A stretch of 20,159 nt of DNA from Candidatus Neomicrothrix sp. UBA4742 (lineage in GTDB: Bacteria > Actinomycetota > Acidimicrobiia > Acidimicrobiales > Acidimicrobilacustridaceae), in NCBI GenBank assembly GCA_002403895.1, contig DHIQ01000283.1:513-20671 (forward strand), given 5' to 3'. Shown one piece after another: positions 7,548-14,989 of the stretch. Position 1 is the first letter of the stretch. Every line of letters starts with the position of its first letter. The notes under the pieces were generated by a model that worked only from the letters and a program-made list of their open reading frames with translations, was not told the origin of the DNA and did no database searches. Made by a program: the position numbers and the translations under genes.

Positions 7548-7936
7548 GCCGGGGTCGCCTGCGGGCCGAGGGCGACGACCGTGGCCTGGGCCAGGTGATC
7601 GGTGTGACTGAGCGTCACCAACCAGCGGACCACGCCACGGGCCTCGGCCAGCGCGGCGGCCGAGCCATGCAGTTCGAGGCATGGGGCCCCCGAGGGAGTC
7701 CGGATCACCTCGATGTCGCGAAAGGCGACCTGGCCGAGACCCACGCCGAGCGCCTTCATGGTCGCCTCCTTGGCCGCGAACCGGCCGCCGAAACGCTCGG
7801 TGGGGTCATGGCGTTCGATGGCGTAGGCCTGCTCACTCTCGGTGAACAGCCGGGCCACGATCCCCGGCGTGCGGTCGAGCACCCGGCGCAGGCGGTCAAG
7901 GTCGACGAGGTCGGTCCCAATGCCGATCATGGCCAC
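7544..7936 (-). CDS. acpS: Holo-[acyl-carrier-protein] synthase
   Basis: AcpS moves the phosphopantetheine arm from coenzyme A to the serine of acyl carrier protein, activating fatty acid synthesis. The 130-residue protein has the magnesium-binding IGIGTDLVDLDRL near its start, FTESEQAYA, RFGGRFAAKEATMKALG with the second metal-binding glutamate, and the closing LVTLSHTDHLAQATVVA, all in the normal order for a short group I phosphopantetheinyl transferase. The GTG at 7936 places the metal-binding aspartate at position 9 as in E. coli AcpS; an ATG two codons later (7930) is an alternative. It lies six bases after the glmS-like stop and overlaps the next gene as GTGA. Confidence 0.96.
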   Translation of the reverse strand: MAMIGIGTDLVDLDRLRRVLDRTPGIVARLFTESEQAYAIERHDPTERFGGRFAAKEATMKALGVGLGQVAFRDIEVIRTPSGAPCLELHGSAAALAEARGVVRWLVTLSHTDHLAQATVVALGPQATPA

Positions 7937-7942
7937 CCGGAT

Positions 7943-10900
7943 TCAGGATCGCCAGTGATCGGCCAGGTCGGAGACCGGCTCAGTCAGCAGATCGACAACG
8001 GGCAACTCGCCAAGGAGATCCTCCCGGAAGGTCGGCTCAGTCTCCGTCACCGCGTCCTTGAGGGCGGAGAAGCGGCTGCGGTAGCCCTGGAGAACCGACC
8101 GCATCGCCCCGGGGGACAACTGGTCACGGAAGCGCACGTGGATCAACGTGAGCCCGGTCGCTTGTTTGTCCTTGACCTCCGGCACGATCAGGACCGTCCG
8201 GCCGTCACTGCGGCCGCGCGCGGCCAGCACCAGCCGCTCGCTGGCGACCCGGTGCTTGGTACCCCGCAGCTCGGGCTGAGCCTCGGTGCGGCTCGCCAGT
8301 TCCCGGCTGAGGCCGCCCCGATCGACGACGACCACACCCGCGGGGTTGTTCTCGTCGCCCACCCGGCCTTCGATGCGGTACCGGGTGAACCCGAGCACCT
8401 CGGAGACGGCAGCATCGAGGGTGGCCAGGGTTCGCAACGAGGCATAGGTGAGCCGGTCGCGAGCGACGCCGGTGGCCAGCACCTCCGCCACCAGAGGCAC
8501 CCGCAGCAAGCTCTCGTCGCTGCGGGAGATCCCCACCGTGACCGTCTTGGCCTGGTGCTTGATGGCATCCACCGGACGGGTCAGCTCTTCGATGGCCCGG
8601 GTCAGCGACGCGGTGAGGTCCTCGATGACGACGCTCGGAGTTCCCACCTTGCCGTGCTCGACCTGGTAGCCCTCGAGCGGGACCACGCCCAGCGCGTAGC
8701 GGAACTGGGAGCCGAGACGTACAGCCGTGCTGGCCTCGAGCTGGCCGTCATAGTCGTTGCTCCGCAGGTCGTCGAAGAAGCGAGCGGCCGGCACCTCGAG
8801 CAGCAGACCGAGGCGGTCGAGGAGATCCCCCTGGGCCGGTTCGGCCGGCTCGGACACGACGGTCTCGATGGCGGCGCGCGCCTCGCGTAGCGGTCGGGCC
8901 AGCGCGTCGATGGCCAGGGCGGCCTCGTAGCCGAAGAGGTGGCCGGCCATGGTCGACAGCACGAAGGCGAGACTGGGATGAGTGGTCGGCACCAAGATTG
9001 CGGCCAGAGCGGACGAGAAGCGTTCCTCACCCTCGCTGGCGATCACGATCGGAGCGGCCTTGTGCGCCCGGTAGATGGCGATCTCCTTGGCCACATCGTC
9101 GGCCGTGGACCCGCTCAGGCCCGCGGCACAGACGAGGATCATCGGCTCGGCCGACAGGTCGATGTGCTTCTTGTCCTCGGTGGCGTCACAGGCGATGGAC
9201 TTGTAACAGAGCTCCGACAACTTGATCCGGACCTCCTGGGCGGCGATCCGGTTGGCGCCGTTGCCCACGACGGCCCAATAGCGGCGGCTGGGAGCGAACC
9301 GTTGGGCGGCCTCGGCCAGGGCCGGCCGACAGGCCAGGGTCCGGGTCATCAGATCGGGGAGCTCGCGCAGCGCGGCCAGTACATCGGGCAACGGGTACTC
9401 GGGATTGAGCCCAACCTCCTCGGCGATGGCGAGCGCGAGCAGGTTCCCGGCTGCGATCTGGGCATAGAAGGCCTTGGTCGAGGCCACGCTCATCTCCACG
9501 TCGCGCCCGTCGGAGGTGTACAACACCCCGTCGGCCTTGTCGGTGAGATCGCTGTTGCGCCGGTTCACGATGGCGATGACCCTGGCCCCCCGGGACCGGA
9601 CCAGGTCAACAGTGCGGTTCGTGTCGGTCGTCGTGCCCGACTGGCTGATGGCCACCACCAGCGTGTCGGTCATGGTCGCCCGCAACTCGAATCCGGAGAG
9701 CTCGGTTGCCGGCAGGGCTCGTGCCTGAACGGACGCGTCCCCGAGGGCGGCGGTGAGGGTGGCGGCCAGGCTCTGGCCCGCGACGGCGGCCGTGCCCTGA
9801 CCCACCACGAGCACGTGACGGATCGACCGGGAGCGCAGGTCGGCCCGGATATCATCGGGCAACGTGTCAGCCGGCAAGACGACCGAGAGCTCACCGTCGC
9901 GTTCGATGAGCTTGCCTCGCAGGGTCTTGCGGAATGACGCCGGCGCTTCGGAGATCTCCTTCAACAAGAAGTGGGGGGAGTCGCCCCGATCAATGTCTCG
10001 CGTGGTGATCTGGGCCCGGACCACCTCGTCGGGGCTTATGGGCAGGGGTGTGCCGTCGTACGCGATCCGGTCGATGGCGGCGAGCTGACCGGCGCCCTCA
10101 CCCCGGAGCCACAGGATCTGCCCACGGGTGGCGCTCGGGTTGGCGGGATCGGCCGGCGTCTCGCCGTCCATCCGCAAATAGCTCGACGTTTCTTCGACCA
10201 ACCCGTAGGGCTCACTCGCCACCAAGAAGGCATCTTCGGCCAGCCCGACGTACAGCGCCTGACCACTTCCCCGCAGGGCGAGGAACAGGTCACCGGGCAG
10301 CGCCGCCGCGCCGGCCGCGATGGCCACCGATCCTTCGAGCACGTCGACCGTGCGACGCAGCGCCTCGAGGGGGGCCATCCCCCGGCCGAGATGGCGCGAT
10401 GCCAACGTGGGGATCACCTTGGCGTCGGTGGTGATCTCGGCGGCGATCCGCAGCGCCTCGGTGGCCTTGAGGTCGGCGAAGTTGTCCACGTCGCCGTTGA
10501 GGACCGCGGTGACGTAGGGACCGGGCTCACGGTCGAGCTCTTCGGAGTTCAGCGGATGGGCGTTGGGCTGAGAGATGATCCCCACGCTGGCCCATCGGGT
10601 GTGGCCGAGGACCGCGGCCTCGGCTCCATCGGCCGCGACGGCCTGGCGTAAGAGGTCATCGCCGGCAATGGCGGCGCGCAGGGCACGAGTGTTGTCGCCC
10701 AGCTCGCCGATCTCGGCGGCCGCCTTGTAGACGAAGCCGAGACACCCTTCGGCGCGGCGGACCGCCAGAGACCCGAACAAGGGATCGGCGGAGCGCCGGG
10801 CGAGGATCGAGGCGACGGCCGGAGAGTCCAGGTCGAGGCAGTGGCCCCGCACCAGGACGTGGAGACCGGCTGAGTCACGGCCCCGTACCTCGAGGCGATC

Positions 10901-11398
10901 GAGGGCCGAGAGGGCCTGCTCGATCGACGTGTAGGCCCCGATAGGGCCGGTGCCGGTGTTACCACCGGTGAACTCGCCGACGGCGCGTGCCGTTCTGATC
11001 CGGTCACGGCCGATAGCCCACACGGCGTCCTTCAACTCGACGACCGCGGCGTTGACCGATTCCAGGTCGAGGCCCGAGCGTGCGGCCCAGGCATCGGCGT
11101 TGAGGGCGTCCCACTCGGCTTCTACCGCAGCCACCCGCTCGCTGAGCGCTCGGGCGTGATGCTCGACACCGACCAGCAGGGCCCGATCACCGACCAGGGC
11201 GGTGACGCCGGGGACCCCCCGCAACCGCGCATCGGCGCGGCCGACGAGCCGGGCGGCCTCGCGCAGGTCGTGGTCGTTGACCGCAACGTCGGGACCGCTC
11301 AGCACCCCCTCCGCCGCCTCGAGGAGCGGGAGGATGTCTTCCCGGCCGGGAGGGGTACGGGTACTGGGTTGGCGGACAACGGCGATGATCCCGCACAT
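7943..11398 (-). CDS. glmS: Oversized GlmS-like glutamine--fructose-6-phosphate aminotransferase with inserts and a long C-terminal extension
   Basis: GlmS makes glucosamine-6-phosphate from fructose-6-phosphate and glutamine. This protein has 1151 residues against about 610 for ordinary GlmS. Glutaminase residues are present: Cys2 after Met, Arg268-Trp269 in GHTRWAS, Asn301-Gly302 and Asp325. The SIS part has ISQSGTTTDT (584-593), VASTKAF (638-644), Lys726 and Glu729 in RIKLSEL, and His745, although the usual KHGPLAL reads KKHIDLS. Additional sequence occurs at about 12-150, at about 185-255, and after about 842. QAKTVTVG (949-956) resembles the terminal LAKSVTVE of E. coli GlmS but is followed by 195 more residues. 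The ATG at 11398 exposes Cys2 as required. It follows glmM and precedes acpS, exactly where glmS is expected in high-GC Gram-positive bacteria, so it is probably the genuine GlmS. An altered acceptor sugar is possible. Confidence 0.85.
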   Translation of the reverse strand: MCGIIAVVRQPSTRTPPGREDILPLLEAAEGVLSGPDVAVNDHDLREAARLVGRADARLRGVPGVTALVGDRALLVGVEHHARALSERVAAVEAEWDALNADAWAARSGLDLESVNAAVVELKDAVWAIGRDRIRTARAVGEFTGGNTGTGPIGAYTSIEQALSALDRLEVRGRDSAGLHVLVRGHCLDLDSPAVASILARRSADPLFGSLAVRRAEGCLGFVYKAAAEIGELGDNTRALRAAIAGDDLLRQAVAADGAEAAVLGHTRWASVGIISQPNAHPLNSEELDREPGPYVTAVLNGDVDNFADLKATEALRIAAEITTDAKVIPTLASRHLGRGMAPLEALRRTVDVLEGSVAIAAGAAALPGDLFLALRGSGQALYVGLAEDAFLVASEPYGLVEETSSYLRMDGETPADPANPSATRGQILWLRGEGAGQLAAIDRIAYDGTPLPISPDEVVRAQITTRDIDRGDSPHFLLKEISEAPASFRKTLRGKLIERDGELSVVLPADTLPDDIRADLRSRSIRHVLVVGQGTAAVAGQSLAATLTAALGDASVQARALPATELSGFELRATMTDTLVVAISQSGTTTDTNRTVDLVRSRGARVIAIVNRRNSDLTDKADGVLYTSDGRDVEMSVASTKAFYAQIAAGNLLALAIAEEVGLNPEYPLPDVLAALRELPDLMTRTLACRPALAEAAQRFAPSRRYWAVVGNGANRIAAQEVRIKLSELCYKSIACDATEDKKHIDLSAEPMILVCAAGLSGSTADDVAKEIAIYRAHKAAPIVIASEGEERFSSALAAILVPTTHPSLAFVLSTMAGHLFGYEAALAIDALARPLREARAAIETVVSEPAEPAQGDLLDRLGLLLEVPAARFFDDLRSNDYDGQLEASTAVRLGSQFRYALGVVPLEGYQVEHGKVGTPSVVIEDLTASLTRAIEELTRPVDAIKHQAKTVTVGISRSDESLLRVPLVAEVLATGVARDRLTYASLRTLATLDAAVSEVLGFTRYRIEGRVGDENNPAGVVVVDRGGLSRELASRTEAQPELRGTKHRVASERLVLAARGRSDGRTVLIVPEVKDKQATGLTLIHVRFRDQLSPGAMRSVLQGYRSRFSALKDAVTETEPTFREDLLGELPVVDLLTEPVSDLADHWRS

Positions 11399-11436
11399 GT
11401 GAGCGCTGCCCCTTCTTGGTCGCTGAGGCGTCGAGT

Positions 11437-12771
11437 CTAAGCGGGAGGAGCGACGCGACTCACCGCACCGACCAACCGCTCGGCCGCCGAACGGGCGCGG
11501 GCTTCGTCGGCCGCCTCCACCATGACCCGCACCAACGGCTCCGTTCCGCTGGGCCGCACCAGAACCCGTCCCTGGTCGCCCAGCTCGGATTCCACCGCCG
11601 CGATCTCCTCGGCCAGGTCGTCCAGGAGTCCCTCCGAGCGCGCCGCTACCGGCACGCTGATGAGCACCTGGGGCAATCGGGTCATGGCCTCAGCCGCCAT
11701 TGCCGACAAGGGCCGACCGGCCCGGGCCAACAGGTCGAGCAGCTGGACCCCCGTCAACAGGCCGTCACCGGTGGTCGCCAGCCGCCGGAAGATCACATGC
11801 CCGGACTGCTCGCCGCCCAGCGAGAGACCACCGGCCTCCAGGGCCTCGAGCACATAGCGGTCGCCGACCTGGGTCTCCACGACCTGGATGCCGTGGTCGG
11901 CCATGGCCAGCCGGAACCCCAGGTTGGTCATGACCGTGACCACCACCGTGTCGTCGACGAGGGTTCCCCTCGCCCGCATGTCGAGGGCGCACAGGGCGAT
12001 GAGATGATCACCGTCGATCAGCTCGCCCGTCTCGTCCACCGCCAGCACCCGATCGGCATCGCCGTCGAAGGCCAGACCGATGTCGGCGCCCGCGGCCACG
12101 ACGGCGGCTTGGAGCGCAGCGGGGTACGTCGAACCGCATTCGGCGTTGATGTTGCGACCGTCGGGACTGGCATGCAGGACGTCGACCACGGCACCGAGGT
12201 CGCGCAACAGGCGCGGCGCCACCTCCGACGCGGCCCCGTTGGCACAATCGATCGCCACCCGCAGGCCGCGAAGGTCTCGACCCTCCACCGATGCCATGAC
12301 CGCCTGGCGGTAGCGCGCCACGTCGTCGATCGGGTCGGTCGATGACCGCTCACTGGCGGCGACCGGCGGTGCATCGGCGCTACCGAGTAGCCCGTCGAGC
12401 TCCGCTTCCAGATCGGCCTCGACCTCATCGCTCAACTTCAGTCCGCCCGGTGCAAAGAACTTGATGCCGTTGTCGCCATAGGCGTTGTGTGACGCCGAGA
12501 TCATCGCCCCGGCGACGCCGCGATCGGCACAGATCCACGCCACCACCGGAGTCGGCACCACCCCCAGAGACTCCACCGCCGCGCCAGTGGTGGTGAGCCC
12601 GGCGACCAGGGCGCGCTCCAACCGCGGCCCCGATTCCCGGGGGTCGCGTCCGACCACGAAGCGTCCCCCACCCAAGATGGCAGCAGCGGCGCGCCCGAGC
12701 GCGGTCACGACATGGTCGGAGAGCTCGTGGGCGGGCCCCCGTACCCCATCGGTGCCAAACCGCAGAGTCAC
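11437..12771 (-). CDS. glmM: Phosphoglucosamine mutase
   Basis: GlmM converts glucosamine-6-phosphate to glucosamine-1-phosphate, the step after GlmS on the way to UDP-GlcNAc and peptidoglycan. The 444-residue protein begins LRFGTDGVRG and carries the phosphoserine loop ISASHNAYGDNGIKFF (Ser94), the metal site DGDADR (236-241), GGEQSGHVIF (319-328) and the phosphate-binding VRPSGTEPLVRVMVE (405-419). All four domains of the alpha-D-phosphohexomutase fold are therefore complete. The start is a GTG at 12771-12769, 19 bases after rpsI, without a strong ribosome binding site. The glmS-like gene follows after 38 bases, so the two enzymes of the pathway are probably cotranscribed with the ribosomal genes. 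Confidence 0.97.
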   Translation of the reverse strand: MTLRFGTDGVRGPAHELSDHVVTALGRAAAAILGGGRFVVGRDPRESGPRLERALVAGLTTTGAAVESLGVVPTPVVAWICADRGVAGAMISASHNAYGDNGIKFFAPGGLKLSDEVEADLEAELDGLLGSADAPPVAASERSSTDPIDDVARYRQAVMASVEGRDLRGLRVAIDCANGAASEVAPRLLRDLGAVVDVLHASPDGRNINAECGSTYPAALQAAVVAAGADIGLAFDGDADRVLAVDETGELIDGDHLIALCALDMRARGTLVDDTVVVTVMTNLGFRLAMADHGIQVVETQVGDRYVLEALEAGGLSLGGEQSGHVIFRRLATTGDGLLTGVQLLDLLARAGRPLSAMAAEAMTRLPQVLISVPVAARSEGLLDDLAEEIAAVESELGDQGRVLVRPSGTEPLVRVMVEAADEARARSAAERLVGAVSRVAPPA

Positions 12772-12790
12772 CGGTGCGGTCTCGGGGCGA

Positions 12791-13183
12791 TCAGCGCTTC
12801 GAGTACTGCGGCGCCTTGCGAGCCTTCTTGAGGCCGTACTTCTTGCTTTCCTTCTCGCGGGAGTCGCGGGTCAGGAAGCCGGCCTTCTTGAGCTCGGGGC
12901 GGAGCTCAGGATCGAGCTCGATGAGGGCGCGGGAGATGCCATGACGCAGGGCGCCGGCCTGGCCCGATGGGCCACCGCCGTCCAGGGTGGCGTCGACGTC
13001 ATAGGCCTCGGCGGTGTTGGTCAAGCGCAGCGGCTCGGTGAAGACCATCCTGTGGGTCTCCGACGGGAAGTAGTCGGTGACCTCGCGCTTGTTGACGGTG
13101 ATCTTGCCGGTACCGGGACGGAACCGCACTCGGGCGACGGCGCGCTTGCGGCGTCCGGTGGTCTGCGTGAGTGGCTTCGACAT
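12791..13183 (-). CDS. rpsI: 30S ribosomal protein S9
   Basis: S9 binds the 3' domain of 16S rRNA, and its C-terminal tail reaches the P-site tRNA. The 130-residue protein shows [43 protein letters not shown] and the invariant basic tail ending in YSKR. The ATG at 13183 has AAGGA about nine bases upstream. It follows rplM by 14 bases in the near-universal rplM-rpsI pair. Length and conserved ends are normal. Confidence 0.98.
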   Translation of the reverse strand: MSKPLTQTTGRRKRAVARVRFRPGTGKITVNKREVTDYFPSETHRMVFTEPLRLTNTAEAYDVDATLDGGGPSGQAGALRHGISRALIELDPELRPELKKAGFLTRDSREKESKKYGLKKARKAPQYSKR

Positions 13184-13197
13184 CGAGATGATCCTTG

Positions 13198-13647
13198 TCA
13201 GCTGCGGGCTCGAGCGTGCTCGAGCTCGAGCGGCTGGGGCTGCTGGGCGGCGTGGGGATGGGTGGGGCCGGCGTAGATCTTGAGCTTCGACAGCTGGGCA
13301 CGGCCGAGCCGGGTCTTGGGGAGCATCCCTCGAACGGAGCGACGCACCGCCTCGGCCGGCTTCTTGGTCATGAGGTCACCGAAGGTGCGCTGGCGGATGC
13401 CACCCGGGTAGCCCGAATGACGGTGGATGAGCTTCTTGTCCGCCTTGTCCGAGGTGAGGACGATCTTGTCGGCGTTCACGATGATCACGTGGTCGCCGGT
13501 GTCGAGATGGGGCGTGTAGATCGGCTTGTGCTTGCCCCGCAGAATCCGTGCCACCTCGGTGGCGACCCGGCCGAGGACGAGCCCTTCGGCATCGATGACG
13601 TGCCAGGCGCGCTGGATCTCGCTGGCTTTGGGTGAGTACGTGCGCAC
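13198..13647 (-). CDS. rplM: 50S ribosomal protein L13
   Basis: L13 is an early-assembly protein of the large subunit. The 149-residue product starts [20 protein letters not shown] and contains [32 protein letters not shown], the HSGYPGG turn and [12 protein letters not shown]. The start is the GTG at 13647-13645 because known L13 proteins begin M-R/K-T-Y-S, and AAGG lies about eight bases upstream; an in-frame GTG at 13692 would add 15 residues with no family support. The last few codons encode [10 protein letters not shown] and form a strong GC hairpin in the RNA (see 13208-13231). The gene is preceded by a plausible promoter and leader hairpin, so it probably starts a new transcription unit with rpsI and glmM. 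Confidence 0.97.
   Translation of the reverse strand: MRTYSPKASEIQRAWHVIDAEGLVLGRVATEVARILRGKHKPIYTPHLDTGDHVIIVNADKIVLTSDKADKKLIHRHSGYPGGIRQRTFGDLMTKKPAEAVRRSVRGMLPKTRLGRAQLSKLKIYAGPTHPHAAQQPQPLELEHARARS
13208..13231 (-). repeat. Inverted repeat at the 3' end of rplM
   Basis: GCTCGAGC occurs at 13208-13215 and again at 13224-13231; as it is its own reverse complement, the transcript can form an 8-base-pair stem with an 8-base loop. It lies within the last codons of rplM, just before the stop and the rpsI ribosome binding site. No U-tract follows, so it is not a standard terminator. Confidence 0.5.
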
Positions 13648-13680
13648 GCGCAGACCTTTGTTCGTGGAACTCAAACCGGT

Positions 13681-13707
13681 CCCCGGCGGCACATGGGCAC
13701 ACCGGGG
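13681..13707 (-). promoter_or_regulatory. Leader hairpin upstream of rplM
   Basis: CCCCGG (in transcript direction, 13702-13707) pairs with CCGGGG (13681-13686) across a 15-base loop. The hairpin would lie within a few bases of the 5' end of an mRNA started at the predicted promoter and about 33 bases before the rplM start. It could be an autoregulatory binding site or an mRNA-stabilising 5' structure; I cannot match it to a named leader family. Confidence 0.35.
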
Positions 13708-13716
13708 CGACTGACC

Positions 13717-13745
13717 ACGATACGGGCATCGGCCCCCAACGGCAA
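13717..13745 (-). promoter_or_regulatory. Predicted promoter of rplM-rpsI-glmM
   Basis: On the minus strand TTGCCG (13740-13745) and TATCGT (13717-13722) are separated by 17 bases. It has the same -10 box and nearly the same -35 box as the groES promoter in this window. Transcription would start near 13710, giving a leader of about 60 bases before the GTG of rplM. The surrounding 124-base gap between truA and rplM contains nothing else I recognise apart from the hairpin. Confidence 0.5.
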
Positions 13746-13771
13746 ACCAGGGCGCTCATCCAGCCGGCACC

Positions 13772-14584
13772 TCAGTACCTGACCTCCCACAGGCACAGAC
13801 CGTGGGGCGGGGCCAGCTGCCCCGCCGCCTGACGTTTGCCCGAACGCAGCACGGCGGTCAGTTCCCCCGCGATGCGCCGACCAGAGCCTGCCTCCACCAG
13901 CGTGCCCACGATGCTGCGCACCATTTGGTGGCAGAAGGCCGTTGCCTCGATCTGGAACCGGAGCAAGCCGTCATCGACTTCGTCCCACCGGGCATCGAGG
14001 ACGCGTCGCACCAGCGACGCAGGGGCCTGGCCCTCAGCCACCTTGGGAGCACGACAGAACGAGGAGAAATCGTGGGACCCGATGAACGGGTCGCAGCCCA
14101 GCCGCAGCACCCGCAGGTCCAGCGGTGCGGTGAGGTGCCAGGAGGTGCGAGCCAGGAAGGGGTCCCCCACCGGGCGATTGAGAATGGTGTAGCGGTAGAC
14201 CCGGGCCCGAGCCGAGAAGCGGGCGTCGAAGTCAGGCGCCGCCACCGCCACGTCGCGCACCACGATCGTCCCGCCGCAGAGACGGTTCACCGAGCGCTGG
14301 ACCTCGGCCAACTCCAGGCGCTCGGACCGGGCGTCGAAGCTCACCACCTGGCCCCACCCATGCACGCCGGCGTCGGTCCGCCCCGCGCAGGTGAGCTCGA
14401 CTGGATGGCGCAGCACTCGCTCGAGGGCTTCGGTGAGGGTCCCCCCCACGGTGGTGACCCCGGCGTTGGCGGCGAACCCACGGAAGCCGGATCCGTCGTA
14501 GGCCACCGTCATCCGCACCCTCACCGTGTCGTGGGGGGGCGCGACAGCGCCCGCACTCTCTTCGATGGGGTCGAAGAGAGTCAC
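13772..14584 (-). CDS. truA: tRNA pseudouridine(38-40) synthase TruA
   Basis: TruA converts uridines 38-40 of the tRNA anticodon stem to pseudouridine. The product of up to 270 residues contains VAYDGSGFRGF, the catalytic aspartate Asp71 in CAGRTDAGVHGWGQV, the SARARVYRYTI strand, GSHDFSSFC and the C-terminal FCHQMVRSIVGTLVEAG, the full set of TruA motifs. The start is uncertain: the GTG at 14584 gives about 25 residues before the conserved domain and no clear ribosome binding site, while GTG codons at 14524 and 14518 and an ATG at 14512 lie closer to the core. The gene follows rplQ by 45 bases, the common order at the end of the alpha operon. No U-tract terminator was seen after it, although the next promoter begins 27 bases upstream of... 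its stop on the rplM side of the gap. Confidence 0.95.
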   Translation of the reverse strand: MTLFDPIEESAGAVAPPHDTVRVRMTVAYDGSGFRGFAANAGVTTVGGTLTEALERVLRHPVELTCAGRTDAGVHGWGQVVSFDARSERLELAEVQRSVNRLCGGTIVVRDVAVAAPDFDARFSARARVYRYTILNRPVGDPFLARTSWHLTAPLDLRVLRLGCDPFIGSHDFSSFCRAPKVAEGQAPASLVRRVLDARWDEVDDGLLRFQIEATAFCHQMVRSIVGTLVEAGSGRRIAGELTAVLRSGKRQAAGQLAPPHGLCLWEVRY

Positions 14585-14629
14585 GGGCGCGGGTCGGAGT
14601 TCGGGTCGCAGCGGCGGGACCGCCCGACG

Positions 14630-14983
14630 TCAGACCAGCTCGATACGAGCCATCGGCGCGTTGTCGCCGTGACGGGGTCCCAACTTGAGAATGCGGGTAT
14701 AACCGCCCGGGCGGTCCGCGTAGCGGGGCCCGATCTCCTCGAACAGCTTCGATGCCATGTCCTTGTCACCGATGAAGGCCACGACCTGGCGCTGGTTGTG
14801 CAGGCCGCCCTTCTTGGCCTTGGTGATCATCTTCTCGGCCACCGGCCGCAAGGCCTTGGCCTTGGCCTCGGTGGTGACGATGCCTTCGGCGGCGATCAGC
14901 GAGGCCACCAGGTTGGCCATCATCAGGCGCTGGTGGGAGGCGCTCCCGCCGAATCGGCGGCTCTTACGTGGGGTTGCCGGCAT
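14630..14983 (-). CDS. rplQ: 50S ribosomal protein L17
   Basis: L17 lies near the exit of the peptide tunnel on the large subunit. The 117-residue protein has the basic start [43 protein letters not shown] in two adjoining helices, [14 protein letters not shown] and the closing [24 protein letters not shown], which is diagnostic. The ATG at 14983 is six bases after the rpoA stop. Its length is that of the short bacterial form without a C-terminal extension. Confidence 0.98.
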   Translation of the reverse strand: MPATPRKSRRFGGSASHQRLMMANLVASLIAAEGIVTTEAKAKALRPVAEKMITKAKKGGLHNQRQVVAFIGDKDMASKLFEEIGPRYADRPGGYTRILKLGPRHGDNAPMARIELV

Positions 14984-14989
14984 GATCGA

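Noticed and set aside
7595..8890. A 431-codon open frame on the plus strand over acpS and the end of the glmS-like gene
   Set aside because: It is antisense to conserved coding sequence and resembles no protein family.
7943..11398. Two adjacent genes or a frameshifted fusion instead of one 1151-residue protein
   Set aside because: The frame is uninterrupted, the glutaminase and both SIS domains are in the GlmS order, and composition is uniform along the gene, so it reads as one protein.
11399..11436. Possible glmS ribozyme upstream of the glmS-like gene
   Set aside because: Only 38 bases separate glmM and the glmS-like gene, far too short for that ribozyme, which is mainly a Firmicutes element.
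14585..14629. GGCGG/CCGCC inverted repeat between rplQ and truA as a terminator
   Set aside because: The loop would be two bases and no U-tract follows; the operon probably reads through into truA.
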